Positions 13,320 to 25,479 are shown, counted from the first letter of the stretch. The stretch is 64,000 nt of DNA from Blasia pusilla (GCA_050084515.1 CM114274.1:17422001-17486000), one strand, 5' to 3'. Notes: generated from the letters alone by a model not told the origin. Numbers and translations are program-made.

Positions 13320-14960
13320 AGTTCTCTTTGCAGTTTTATCTTGATGTCTTTTCTGAAACTGTACAGTTAACCCGAAGTTATATAATTTGATCCTGTTTCT
13401 TATTATATCTTAACTCTTGGTTTCTTGTTAGAGCAAGATTGAAGCGCTTGGCTGTTGAAATTTACGTCAAATCATGAGAGTTGTCAACTCCAGCTATACA
13501 AATAATCCTAGTCTGTTCAGATTGCTTACAATATGTCTCTGCTTGTGTATGTCATTGCCCAACTCGTGCAGTCGAAACTAGAGAGTACCAAATCTGGCTT
13601 TCAATAGGTGTCATGCTAAGAGTCACAACATGGAAAAAAAGAAATTTGCTTGTACTACAGACTTTCTTTCCCAAAAAATCCAATGTGCAGAGAAAAGAAG
13701 TCGTGAGACAATTTCGAGTGAAAAGAGTCTACGATTATGCAGGAAAGGATTGCTACTTCCAAGTAGTTGCACACCAATGGTTTGAGGATATCTGCACAAT
13801 AGACTCTACAGTTAGGGTTCCTATAGTGGCCAAGTATGTATGGCCTTGGACAGATGTATTCCTTAGCACCTAGAACAAGAGTCATTGTACCTCATACACA
13901 AACCTTTTAGATATCCTTGAGATGAAAGGAAAGTTGATATCACACCATCAGGCATGGGATTCTACATGTTGCAAGACCTGCTTACCTAAGAGGTCCTGAT
14001 GTAATTATACAATCTTTGTTGCCATGTAATTCATTCCCAAGCTCTTGTGATATATCTACTGCAGGAGCCAAGCCTTTGTCAATACACCATAAATCACAAA
14101 CTAGAAAAGACAATGCCACAAGTTTTGACTCCTTGTTTGAGTGGAGTAAGGGACACACAATGTTAAATGCTTACACCCCAACATGGGAAAGTTTGGTGGT
14201 GCTATGCAACTGTAAAGCTCGCTGATTCCGTCGCATTGCAGGATAGTTATGTTCCTTCCTACATTAGGGGTCAACATGTACCCAGCCAAACATAATCAAG
14301 TGCCTATTGATCCATAGGCAAGCAAAAGCATGTCATTCTACATGGTTCGACCGATGTAATTTATCTCTACTTGCATTTTGTGGTTTCATGGATGCAGCGT
14401 GAGGCCATCACCCTTGTTTGTTCTAATTGTTCTAGTGCACAAAATACTCTCATCAAAGAAATCCAAGAAGTTGTCCGTTGTAACATGATGGACTTTATAC
14501 CTCTACAAAAATGACAACTTTCTTGGTAATATGGAACCTATACTTAGTGGAAGTATCATTTCAATTCTTCCCGCCTTAAACATTATGGTCATACACGTAG
14601 AGAATTGTTAAATCAGCATGACTGATGGAGTATGTCTTTCCCTCCCACAAACCATCATGAAGAACAAAAATTCTATAATTGATATAGAATAGAAATATTT
14701 TGTAATACTAATTATAGAAATATCTAATTTGAACATTGTGCCACATCATTTTCCTTTGATTATAATAATTTCCTTTACCATATCGTTTTCCCTTGATTGT
14801 CATAGTTTCCTTTCATTATATCATATAGATATCCTGTATCACATTTTTTTTATTAATGATGGGAATTAACAGTGTATTCCCAAGAGCACAAAGACTATTT
14901 AATGCCATTGGAACTTTATCTGTACCTGTGATATGATGTTGCGTATTATATCGTATAAAC
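13320..14960. other. DDB1 3' flank and intergenic DNA, no gene recognised
   Basis: The stretch after the DDB1 stop contains the presumed 3' UTR, then AT-rich DNA with an alternating A/T patch at 14660-14890. ORFs of 60-130 codons occur on both strands, but none shows a family I know. The region may already belong to the decayed retroelement that follows on the minus strand. Confidence 0.5.
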
Positions 14961-16807
14961 ACTTTAACTTACTAATCTCCTAAACCCTTTTACAACACTC
15001 ATCCAATATATTCTCAACTTTGAACTCTTCTTCCACGTTGACTATGATCAGTTCGATTTGTAGCAATCTTCTCCGAGAGGAATCTTGATAATCCATGAAT
15101 GCCTTTAGTTCACTAACATGGAATGCATCATGAACTTGACTTATGTCCAAAAAAACCTCAATTAGTACAACACCTCCTTAACGTTTTTGAGTATCTTGAA
15201 GGGTCCCACATATTTTGCCGTCATCTTACTGGATATACTTTAAGGTAAATGGTCTTAGTCACACACAATCCCTTACTTTAAAGGCCTAAAATATCAATTT
15301 GCTGCTTGGAGCAATGCCTGATACGTTCCAAGGGCGCGGAAGTCTTTGTATAATCTTGCAAATGCTTCACCAAATAGTTCTCCACTACTTGCATGGGACT
15401 CCTCACTTGGGATTCCTTAAATTCTTCAAACCAAGTTGGGGTTCAAGGATTGAATCCCACTACCAATAGAAATGACATGTATTCTTTTGCTGAAGGCATG
15501 GAGTTTTTACACTTAAATTCTGCCATAGAAAAACTATTAGCCCAATCTTGTTGATCTATTGAAATGTAGTCTCGTAAATAATGCTTAAGCGCTAATTTAC
15601 ACTTTTGACTTCAAATGTTGTGTTCAAGTGATAACTTGAACTTAGAAGCAAGTCGCTCCTAGTGTCTTAAAGAGACACATCAAAAACTTAGAGGTAAACT
15701 TGGTGTCCCAATTCGAAGCTTATTTCCTTTATAAACCCCAATCTAAGAAAACATTTTTAGATAGAAGATGAGTTACCTCCAACGCCATAATGGATACTTG
15801 CAACTTAAAAAATTAATCTACCATACTTCCATGATCAAATTAAATCCTTTTGATTAAGGCTATCATTTGATGAAATCCATAACAACACTTTTGCATGATC
15901 GACCTGAAATCGCAAAAGGTTGAAGAAGTCATCTTACCATTGTCCATTCCATTCTTTTGGAAAACCAAACACGATTGAACATACATTATGGGATCCTTGT
16001 CTTGAGATGGCCGAAAGGAATATGTCTTAAGAATTTTCAAGATCTCAACATGACCTCGATATGCCACCCAAGGTGCACCATGATGAATCTTGCGAACTTT
16101 GGTCCCTAAACTCTTTGGAACATATATCCTTTGATGCTTCCATTTTAGTGTACCATCAACGAGTGTAACATGTCTTATATCCGCCCCCTTCTTGAGAGCT
16201 CTCACCATCCTTGGGAAATTTCATTGTGTTGGTAAGATGCCTTCACCAAGGTTCTTCAAGGAGTTCTTAACACCCAAGTTCCTCTCAGGTATTTCTCCCC
16301 CTTACTCAAGGCGTTAGCATCCACATTCTCCTTGCTTGGCTACTAGATGATTTCCATATCGAATCTCGCTAGGTATTCTTGGCAACAAAGTTGTTTTGTT
16401 GATAGCTTCTCTTGACTTGCAAAATACTTGCAAGTGATGTTTTCTTTGTAAACCTTGAAGTGTAAACTATGTAACAAATGTACTTCTACTTCTAGAGATA
16501 ATGAATCACCGCATACATCTCCCTCTCATAAGTGGTCCAATTGTTCTCTAAGTTGGCCTAGTCATAAGAAACTCGCCAGCCCGCTTGGTTCAACGCTCTC
16601 CCAATTGCAAAGGTTACACACATTGGTCCAAACTTTGAATGGGATGGGGATTTTGCAACTTTAGTACATGAGGGTTTCTTACTAGCATCCTTGAAAAAAG
16701 CTTGGATGTATCTTCTATAGAAGGTTAAAAATCCAAAAAATAATTGTGTCTCATCAAATATCTTGGTACTTGCCAAAAATGGATAGCCTCAAGCTTGTTA
16801 TCAAGTT
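14960..16807 (-). mobile_element. Ty3/gypsy chromovirus relic, minus strand, decayed
   Basis: Reading from right to left: RT/RNase H connection at 16776-16680 (FFGFLTFYRRYIQAFFKDAS, the usual post-RT Y-R-R motif), then the integrase zinc-binding region at 16130-15900 (GHVEILKILKTYSFRPSQDK, then MYVQSCLVFQKN), then an integrase tail at 15150-14970 (HDAFHVSELKAF, EEEFKVENILDE). The last motif looks like the entry strand of a chromodomain. Stops and frameshifts are frequent, and gag, protease and most of RT are missing. At about 16807 it is cut by a GC-rich block of different origin. Confidence 0.75.
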
Positions 16808-17585
16808 TGCACGTGGACAAAGTTCATGCCGCGGTCTTGTCCGTGTCTGCGGACTTATGTCTGTCCCGAGGATGGACATGTCCATGGAGGCCCAAGCGCG
16901 GGCTCCATGAGCCCGTGTTTCCTGCGGCCCATGCACATGGAGCATTCCACCCTTGCTCGGCAAGTGCACATCATGCCGGGCGCACATTTTTCGGTTAGGT
17001 CCGCGTCGAGGAAAAGTTGGGCCCGCTGAGCCCATGTGGAGTTTGTGCCTGCGAACTCCACATGGCGGCCCGTGAGTGGCTGGGGCCAAGTTTGAACTTG
17101 GCCCCACTACCCTCACCTCCCCTTCTCCTTCCCTTCCCCTTTTCTCCCTTTTGAGTAAAACCATAAGGAAAGGGCCCACACCATAGGGGGCCCCACAAAT
17201 ATACATATGGAGAGGGGGTCTAGGGATTAATTACCTAAGAATCCCTTATTTCCCCTATTTCACTAAACTTATTTGGTGATTTTGAGAATTTTGATTCATG
17301 AACCTGAGTGTTTAGATTTGTTTCATTGGTTCTTTTTAGCATATCGGGGATGTGGAGGTGATCAAGAAACCTTATCTAAACACGCCCATATCTACCTATT
17401 CCCTTTGAGTGCCCAACCCTAAACTAAGACCACTATTCCATCATTTACTCCCCTGTATATTCCGAGCCATTGTTTTAGCATCTCGCGTCATTATCTTTTC
17501 GGTATTTTCTTATCTCAACCCCGTACATTTCTTTCCCTTGTATTTTTAAAAGAATTTACTATCTTCTTTATCTGACGAAAAAGTC
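16808..17585 (+). repeat. GC-rich LTR-like block
   Basis: A sharp change to GC-rich text (GGACATGTCCATGG and related palindromic pieces at 16872-16990) leads into a pyrimidine tract near 17100-17150 and AT-rich DNA to 17585, followed by a plus-strand gag-like region. The position suggests the LTR and leader of the gag element at 17590-18570. GGACATG-rich text of similar flavour occurs at 28580-28900 in other orientation. I could not define ends or a primer-binding site. The 150-codon minus-strand ORF here is probably a by-product of high GC. Confidence 0.4.
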
Positions 17586-17589
17586 TAGT

Positions 17590-18570
17590 GGGGCAGGGTC
17601 ATCAAGAGCGGGAGAGAACCGAAACGAGTCCAACCTTGGTGCCCTGAGGCAAAGAGCAAAGCCCCAAAAGGCAAAGAGCAAATTCGAGGCATGATTTCAA
17701 CATGGACGTAAGAGAGGCATGGTTAGATTGGTTTTTCCATATTTCTTTAGATAAAAGAGGATCCTACATTTCGAGGGGTATGGATGGCTTCCATGACTAC
17801 ATCTTGGAATTGCAAAGATTTTCCAATAGAGTGGCAAAGGCATTTGATTGGGAAGCGGATGTCGTGGAGGCTGATAAGTTAACTTAATTTTGTGCTCAAC
17901 AAGATGTTAACATGGAGAGAGCATATGTCGATCTCAAGACATATAAGGATGAGAAGAAGAATGTTGATGAGTTGACTCTCCTAGAAAGATTATGTGTAAA
18001 GTAAAGAAGTGCTCAACATCTTTTCAAGGGACGTAGTACTTCTCTCGGGCTGACATTGACAATTCCATGTGCAATAACATTGGTTTCCGATAAGAATGTA
18101 GTAGAAGGACATGGGTAGAGCGATATCGTGGGAACCGGTTTACACGGAATTATGTACCGTTGTTAAATAAACAGAACCCATGGCTTTAGGGAAGAAATCT
18201 ACTATTGCATGAAGGTGTATAAGGAATCATCTCTATCAGGTTCTAGAAAATGGATGATGCACGAGGAGTTATTTGCGAGTATTTTATATCGTGGTGTTGT
18301 TCGCATGGTAGGAAGGTTGATGGAGGATCCACCGCATGAAATTTTTCCATATTGGAATGGTGGGCACCTTGAAAATAGGCTGCAAGCATGCCATAACTTT
18401 TAGAACGGTAGGGGTAATCTAGCATAGTTGGAAAAGATGAGATGTCTCGCAATAACATCTAATGTCGTCTAGCTTGTGGTTTCCCTTCTTGGTACCATAG
18501 AGACTGTCCAAAAGCGTGGGGTTTTTCATACTAACCTCCATGCTAGGAACATGTTCATCCATTTTAAATC
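17590..18570 (+). pseudogene. Decayed retrotransposon gag, plus strand
   Basis: An ORF from 17702 to 17887 (MDVREAWLDWFFHISLDKRG) is followed by further broken frames. Near 18470-18515 there is CGFPSWYHRDCPKAW, which looks like a CCHC zinc knuckle with one Cys replaced (H-x3-C-P-K kept). That ending is typical of Ty3/gypsy gag proteins. The region stops at 18570, exactly where the LTR of copy 1 begins, so copy 1 probably landed in it. No protease or RT of this element was identified on the far side. Confidence 0.45.
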
Positions 18571-19069
18571 TGTCACGTCTTTTAGGATAGATTAGTGAGA
18601 TCTAGTAGAGTGCCTTTGTGAGTAGTGGAGGACAGGCTGAGCAGGTCGAGGATAACCTGCTCAAGCCCCGGGAAACCTGAGAGAGCAGGTTTCCCCTTTG
18701 TTTTGGCTCATTTGGAGCCATATTGAGGAACTTACTATTTTAAGCAAGTACCATTTTGAGTATATGATCGACTTTCTATTTTTTGGTAAGTGGCCCTTGA
18801 CCTCTTACATCAGGTCAAGAGCCAAGGAGGTGACTTGGGAGCATAGGTTATCATGGAGAGAGCTTGGGAGAGGGGAGAGGTATACCTAAAGGAGAGAGAG
18901 CTTGAGAGCTCATTCTCTCTCTGTTGAACCTTTTGGCATGAGGCGGCGGAGCAATGGTCTTGCTAGCCTTGTGTGTGTAACCCAAGCCTCTCATTAGGAA
19001 AGTGGGTTTGGTTTGACATTGAGAGACACATGTGAGAACTATAGTGTTGTGAGAGAGATTGGATCTTAT
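18571..19069 (+). repeat. Copy 1 5' LTR, lacking its last ~127 bases
   Basis: Starts TGTCACGTCTTTTAGG and follows the solo LTR at 20990 with roughly 85-90% identity by eye until GATCTTATTTTA. It then diverges where the full LTR continues with the 127-base tail ending GCGCACGACA. Shared landmarks are TCATTTGGAGCCATATTGAG and AGTATATGATCGACTT. Confidence 0.75.
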
Positions 19070-20760
19070 TTTACAAAGAGAGAATGAGTGAATGAGAGAG
19101 CTTCATGAGGGAGCTCGCTCGTCACTCGCTGGTTTTGGAGGTTGGGGATTTTATTCCCCGTGCAGTGGTTCATGGGAGTGCTTACCGGAGCAAGACCCGC
19201 TTTGCCGATTTCTCGTGTGGAAGAGTGGCGTGCGGAAGTGATGCCCAATTGTTGATAGGGATTGAGAATGCGGGCGGGTTGCCCCATGCCGGTGCTCTCG
19301 TGAACAGCATGTAGCTTGCTGATTTGTGTTTTACATGTTTTATATTTTCATTGGGAGAAATCAGCGCGGAAGTGCTGCAGAATTATGTGTAGGAGAAAGA
19401 GACATTTGGCTTTACGACAATCCCCGTTTGTTTTACTGGAATATTTGATTCCAAATATTTTTTGGCACTGTCGTAGATCATCAAGTTGTTCACGTTGTGC
19501 AACACACGGTATGTAATTTGGAGTTGCAAGCAAAATCTTGGAAAACTGCCATTGCTAGGTGATTTTTAGGGTTAAATTGTTCAAACCCCAAACCAGCCGC
19601 CGCCGTCATAGTCACTATCAACGGTCTGCTGTCAATGGTCAACGGTCAACCATCACCATAACGGTCCACCGTCAATGATCAACAATCATCATCATCGATC
19701 AACAGTCAACGATCTCTATCACCGTCAACGATCAATCGTCACCGTCATCATCAACGGTCAATCGTCACAGTCACCGTCAACGGTCCGCTGTCCATCGTCC
19801 ACCGTCCATCGTCGGCCGTTGCCGTTGCCGTTGCCGTTGCCTAGCGCTGCTCAGAGCCGCATTTGGCCGTTTTCCACCCTTTGGTTGCCATTGCCGCCAT
19901 TACGGAGTGGAGGGTCTTCCACGACCACCGTTGATTCTCTGACTTGCACCGCCACCACGTACCTTGGTTTGGCCACCATCATCATCGCAGTTTCGTCATC
20001 ACCGAGTAATGGCAGGTAACCGCGGATTATGGTGTTTGACTTTTCATTTCATGCTGCTATGTTGTGATTGGTAGCCGCTCAACGACGATCGAGTACCATG
20101 CCGTGACGTTGGTAGCCGCAACACGCCGCCGATTTTCGCCCCGTACGCCTCGTGGCCGCACCGCACCATCTCCATCGTGGAGCCGCTGCTTCACTAAGGA
20201 GTAGAGCGTGTGAATTTCTGATTGAGGAGGATATGCCGCCGAGTGCCATGCCGTTTGTAGCGGTTTCGTCCCACTTGTGTCGGATCAGACCGCAGGACCT
20301 GCACCGCACATCGAGGAGGTTTGAGCAGCGTCAGTACGAGAGGAGTACGACTTGCTGATTGAAGGAGTTGTCTTCACGACTAAATTGGGGTCGAGATTTG
20401 CAGTTGCCGAGGAGCGATATCAACATTATTATCATGTTACCCATTCTGGTCTCTTACCCTGCACGTGTGAGGGATTTCCCAATATTGGGAAGTTATTTGG
20501 GATATTGGATTTCGTGTTGATGCTAGGAGCATCGATGATGTATGGGTTTAGGGGACATAGACCTGTGTGGGATGTCCAAAGTTGATGATGGTTTATCGAT
20601 GAGACGATAGATTGGTTGATTTGCCGCACCACGTTGCTTGTTGCCGCACAACACACGTCTCAGTGAGAGAGTGTAGATTGAGTGCCGCATGTTTAGTTTG
20701 AGTGATTGAGGGATTACTCATGAGATTTAGAGTGATCGTGTGAGAGGGGCACAAGGGCCA
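19070..20760 (+). other. Copy 1 leader between 5' LTR and gag
   Basis: No conserved protein is visible. The stretch contains a perfect inverted pair (AATATTTG...CAAATATT) at 19439-19461, a TTGGCACTGTCG at 19460-19471 that could be a decayed primer-binding site, the GGTCAACGGTC minisatellite (19600-19860), and GC-rich text rich in CCGCC. The final 150 bases resemble the region before gag in copy 2 (CATCACGACGTCC against CATCACGGCGTTC). Confidence 0.5.
19600..19860. repeat. Degenerate CGTCAACGGTC minisatellite
   Basis: Dozens of short units variously reading CGTCAACGGTC, ATCAACGGTCA or CACCGTCAACG run from about 19600, ending in GCCGTTGCCGTTGCC at 19816-19840. The period is irregular, mostly 10-20 bases. 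It lies in the leader of copy 1. The histidine/serine-rich ORF over it is a consequence of the repeat. Confidence 0.8.
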
Positions 20761-22330
20761 TCACGACGTCCTTTTGGGATTTTGAGAGGCGAGGTAGTGG
20801 ACCTAAGAGTAGCTCTAGAGGGTTTACTCGGAGTGGGGCAAGGTTTCGAGGGTCTCCACGTGAGAGACCACCTCAATCTCCTTTTGTGTTGTCTTCAGAC
20901 AAGGGGACGCGTATAGAGGAGTGTGTTAGTGATCCACCGTACACATTGAGTGGTCCTACTTGGCAGGCGTATGAGATGGACGACGGGGATGTCATGTCTT
21001 TTAGGATAGATCGATGAGATCTAATAGACCACCTTCATGAGTAGTGGAGGACACGCCTAGTAGGTCGAGGGTGACTTGCTGAGGCCCTTGGAAACCTGAG
21101 ATAGCAGGTTTCCCCTTCGTTTCGGCTCATTTGGAGCCATATTGAGAAACTTACTATTTTAGGTAAGTACCATTTTGAGTATATGATCGACTTACTATTT
21201 TTGGTAAGTGGCCATTGACCTCCTACATCAGGTCAAGAGCCAAGGAGGTGACTTGGGAGAATAGGTTACCATGGAGAGAGCTTGGGAGAGGGGAGGGGTA
21301 TACCTCAAGGAGAGAGAGCTTGAGAGCTCATTCTCTCTTTGTTGAACCTCTTGGCATGAGGCGGTGGAGCTATGGTCCCTTGCCTTGTGAGTGTAACCCG
21401 AGCCTCTTATTAGGAGAGTGGGTTTGGTTTGACATGAGAGAGAGTGCACACCTTTGAGAGCTATGGTGTGAGATGGTGTAGAGAGAGATTGGAGCTTACT
21501 TTATTGGAGATATTTTGGTACTTCTTGTCTCGTTGTTTGGATGCCATGAGTTAGCATGGGATCATGCGTGTTTGTGTGTGTGTTCGGTGACATCGATGTA
21601 TGTTGTGTAGCGATGTGTATGCGCACGACAGGGAAGAGGACCACGTAGATTTTTGGGTGCTGTAGGCACTATAGAGCTACACGACTTCATTGTGGAGTTT
21701 AGGAGTTGGTGTGACTCACAATGGGCTAGGAACTCTAGAGAGTTCAACTCATTTACAGTATGGAACAATATGTTCCTGCATTTAGAGGGGCGCCCATGGA
21801 CGATTACCATGAGTTCTCCCACAGATATGCCTAGGAGATTGAGGCATGGCGACTCTACTAGGACCCACACTATGTGTCATGGAGGGAGCCGTTCCCAGAT
21901 GAGGAGGAGGAGTCAAGAGAGGCTACTTCCTTTTCTACTAGTGATATTTTAGGAGGGGTCACTCGCAATGGAGCTGTTGCACCATCTTGTTGGGTTCGAC
22001 TCAGGTTGAACCGAGTGGTTGAGTTCTTCGTTGAGTTAAGGGCGAGCTACCAGGGGGTACAGACGGAGAAGTTGTGGAGCATCCACAACTTCCAGAGGCG
22101 CCTAGATGAGAGTTTGCGTGAGGCTTACACTCGCTTGCGCCGATTGATCAACGTCACTCAAGGGGTGTTGGAGGCTCAGGCTATCCAGTCATGGTACAAA
22201 ATGCTGGACCAGACCATGTGGACACGGGTGCGGGAGGGGTTGCTCCTTATGAACAACTCCCCTACATTGAGAGATGTTTTAGGACCGCCAAGAACATTGA
22301 GTGGAACATGGCGGAGGAGAGCGTAGCCAC
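20761..22330 (+). pseudogene. Copy 1 gag (interrupted by an LTR)
   Basis: The N-part is an Arg/Ser-rich open frame ending TWQAYEMDDG at 20989. After the inserted LTR it resumes with RRFLGAVGTIELHDF at 21645, parallel to RRFSGAVGTIDLDDF in copy 2. The capsid-like part includes ESLREAYTRLRRLINVTQGV (22111-22170) and EAQAIQSWYKMLDQ, matching the Retrotrans_gag pattern in copy 2. Downstream zinc knuckles are missing. Confidence 0.75.
20990..21630 (+). repeat. Complete LTR inserted inside copy 1 gag
   Basis: A 641-base block from TGTCATGTC to GCGCACGACA, with TGTC...GACA inverted ends. Flanks are GGGGA on the left and GGGAA on the right, which could be a 5-base target duplication with one mismatch. 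Removing the LTR and keeping both flanks restores the gag frame to the exact length of copy 2. This is the best reference copy of this LTR in the window. Confidence 0.8.
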
Positions 22331-22439
22331 CATGGGTTTTGGGCGAGAGTAGTCACAATTGTCTGCACCACCTATGCAACAAGGTGGATGTGTTGCTGAA
22401 TAAGCGGGGAGAGATCTTCCAAGTGGTGAGTTGCGGAGG

Positions 22440-23042
22440 TAGAGCTTTTAGTCTGCAGCGCGTCTTGTTGGATTCAGGAGTGCAACCCTTGATGTTGGGG
22501 AAAGCGTTATTTTGAGGATTGGGCTTGACAAGAGCCGATGTGGAGCATTGTCCATTCCGGATACAAACATCCTTGGTTGGAGCGAGTATGGCACAATATA
22601 TCATCCGACATGAGGTCGTGGTGAAGATTCGCCCATATATCCTATAGATGAGTCCGTGGTGCGAGCTAAGGCGATAGTGACTCATGCAAAGTCATACGAT
22701 GTCTTGGTTGGTGGAGCAGTGTTATACCCGATGGGGTTTTCCGTGGATTACTGGGAGGAGTTAGCATCCTACATACCAGGATGGAAGTCAGATGATGGGT
22801 GCCTTAGCTCATTACTCGTTCGATTCACAGATACAGTGATCGAGCGACGGCCAAGAGAGATGGCGACCTTAGCAGCATTTAGGAGTGCCATCACTTGGCC
22901 TAGTGATTTGATTGAGGGACTTGTCCATGCAGAGGATACTTTCGTTCATGACATTTCTATGCCGAGGAGTGTCATGGTAGCCGCATCAGTCTGTGGAGGA
23001 GAGATGCCGCTTTGGGGCTCGATTGAGGAGCTTGACGCTTAG
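22440..23042 (+). pseudogene. Copy 1 aspartic protease and protease-MTase linker
   Basis: QRVLLDSGVQPLMLGKA (about 22458-22508) carries the D-S-G active-site motif of retroviral-type proteases. The frame stops soon afterwards. The following open frame 22656-23042 contains SYDVLVGGAVLYPMGF and YIPGWKSDDGC, which match SYNVLVGSTLLYPLGF and YPPGWRSGDGR of copy 2, a conserved linker before the methyltransferase. Confidence 0.75.
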
Positions 23043-23149
23043 CCATTGAGCATGTGCAAACTGTGTGGAGCGAGATGTTTGCATCAGAGTGTGACGAGTC
23101 AGAAGAACCCCAAGTAGGCAGGAGTGCTGCAATGTCCCCTTTGGACACC

Positions 23150-24140
23150 ACCCCGATTGTGTGGTGCATCTGAGAGAAGGGTATTCGGGTGTTGGATCTA
23201 TTTGGAGGGATCAGCACTGGGTTAGCTATTGTTTTGCCTGTTGGAGTGCGCGTGCAGCAGTATTTGTATGTGGAGATTGATGATGTTGCGAGGCACGCTT
23301 CAATTCACGATGTGGCACTGTTATGCCTATGTTTTCCCAACTTGTTATATGCGTCCGCCATTCAGGGTTACCAGAGTTCCCTACCGAGGGACATTTCATT
23401 GTTGGGGGCGCAGGACTTGGAGCGGGTAGGGACCATAGACTTGGTCATTGCTTGTTGGCCGTGTGAGGGCCAATCGAGTGTTAGACGAGGTAGCGGGTTA
23501 GCTGACACTCGATCTAGGTTGTTTTGGGAGAGATATCTTGCAAAATTTACAAGAGCATAAGTCTTGTTCTCCACCATACATTTTGGAGAATGTGCCAATT
23601 TTGGGCGATTTAAGGTTCTTCGTGGTGACGAGTGCACATCAGGTGCATGCATGGATGGGCCCAACACTATTGTTAGATGCCGCGAGTGTAGGTTCTAGAG
23701 CACACCGCCCGCGTCTTTGGTGAACCAACTTGATACCACATGAGGTATTGCGGAGGGCTTATGCGAGAGTGGAGCGTCCCTCTGATTTGTTGGTGGATTC
23801 TATATTGGATCCGGGCCATCGATCACAGGCAGTGATGCTAGATGATCGACCCCCGTTGACTGTGGTGAACAGGATTGGCATGCCACGAGCCGCCTTTTCC
23901 ACATTGGTGAGTTTTCCCGCTTCCTATGCATTCAAGGAGGCTGGACCTGGCTTAGTTTGGGATGATCAGGTACAGAGGTTGGTGATGAGCGAGAGCAAGC
24001 GATGGGATTCCCCACAAGAGTGACGGCGGTACCGTCACCATCGGAGGCATCACGACGTCATGTCTTGGGTCAGGCGATAGACATGAACTGCTTGACATGG
24101 ATTTTCAACTTAGGAGTAGCTGAGCATTGTCGTTTGAGGA
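23150..24140 (+). pseudogene. Copy 1 C5-cytosine DNA methyltransferase domain
   Basis: Motif I is LDLFGGISTGL (about 23192-23224, S-adenosylmethionine binding). Motif IV is CWPCEGQSS with the catalytic Cys codon at 23462-23464. Motif VI is YILENVPILG (about 23578-23607). Motif VIII is AHRPRLW followed by a stop where Trp is expected, then TNLIPHEVL. Motif IX is MGFPTR, and the motif X-like part is VLGQAIDMNCLTWIFNLG (about 24063-24116). Motif order is the canonical I-IV-VI-VIII-IX-X, not the rearranged DRM order. It is spread over several frames, so this copy cannot make the enzyme, but every key motif is still readable. It sits between protease and RT exactly as in copy 2. Confidence 0.88.
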
Positions 24141-24419
24141 TACGACAGATCACAGCTGTTGCATTGGTGAGCCCCATGCCTATCGGGACGGTTGAGGTAA
24201 TGACTAGGGGCAAGACTCGAGGAGATTGACACACCGGGGGTGATTGGGAGAGACATTCTTTGACTTATTGGGATGTTTTGTAGGTATGACAAGAGATGAT
24301 AGCCACAACATCGAGCGTGGTTTCGGGTACTGCACGTGGAGATGAGACTTCTATAGTCCGAGACAGGGTTGCATAATAGCAACCATCGACATCCTCGTCG
24401 GAGAGTCGTATCGTAGACA

Positions 24420-25430
24420 TAATGGAGACTTGGGAGCCAGATATGGGCCCTAAGTTGACAGGAGGAGAGCGGCATCCGATACACCAATTCCTTAGGAGTT
24501 ATAGGAGCTGTTTTGCATTAAGTATGGATGATTTGGGTACGCTGAAGGGTCGAGGGATCCGCATTGAGTTATTGAGTGAGACATTGATCTTCCGGCAACC
24601 CTACAGGTATAGTGACATGGAGAGGGCTCCGATTCAGAGTAGGAGCCATAACTTGGTTGGAGCATGACTAGTGGAGATGTTGCATGGATAGTACGAATTT
24701 GCCACTATCACGCCCGCCAAGAAGGATATGCATGGCAATTGGACGGATAAGCGAATGTGTGGAGATTACCGACCTATCAATCGAGAGAAGAAGTTTGATA
24801 GGTATGCCATGCCCATCCTTGAGGAGATCTTTGATGCGATTGGGCATGCAAAGGTATTTAGTTCATTGGTTTTTTTAGCCCGATACCATCAACTGCCTAT
24901 CAGATTGGAGGACAGGCAGAAGACAACATTTTGGGGCATCCATCCTCATGGGAAGGATTTTTTGTACTAGTGGCATTTCTTACCATTCGGGTTAAAGAAC
25001 GCACCGGTTGAGTTTCAGAGGGTCATGAATAGGATCTTGGCAAGTCTAGATTTTGCTAGGTGTTATATTGATGACATCGTAGTCTTTAGCGCCACGGTTG
25101 AGGAGCATGAGCGACATGTAGAGGAGGTGTTTCGACGATTGCAGTTACATGGGCTGAAGCTACATCCAGGCAAGTGCAAGTTCTTCTACGACTAGATTGA
25201 GTACTTGGGTCATACAACATACCCTTGGAGGCTTGGTATGCAATAGACAAAGGTAGAGGCTATTTCACGCATTCCACGCCCTACAGATGTGAGTCAAATT
25301 TGTGCATTCATGGGATTGGCGAACTTGTATCGACGGTACGTCAAGGGTTTCACTTTGATTGCAAAGTCTCTAACCTTGATGATCAAGGTGGATCAGGAGT
25401 GGCATTGGGGGCATGAGCAAGAGAGAGCAT
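24420..25430 (+). pseudogene. Copy 1 reverse transcriptase
   Basis: Pre-RT METWEPDMGPKL starts at 24422. RT landmarks are RMCGDYRPINR (24754-24786), FLPFGLKNAP (about 24980-25010), the catalytic box YIDD at 25064-25075, and YRRYVKGF (about 25330). The active-site aspartates are intact. Stops interrupt the frame, e.g. before WHFLPFG and before IEYLG, and a TAG after AF at 25433-25435. Confidence 0.85.
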
Positions 25431-25479
25431 TTTAGATGCTCAAGGACAGATTGACGTCCACGCCCATATTGAGGAGATC

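Noticed and set aside
16754-17206. 150-codon minus-strand ORF
   Set aside because: It crosses the junction between the chromovirus relic and the GC-rich block, so it is a composition effect.
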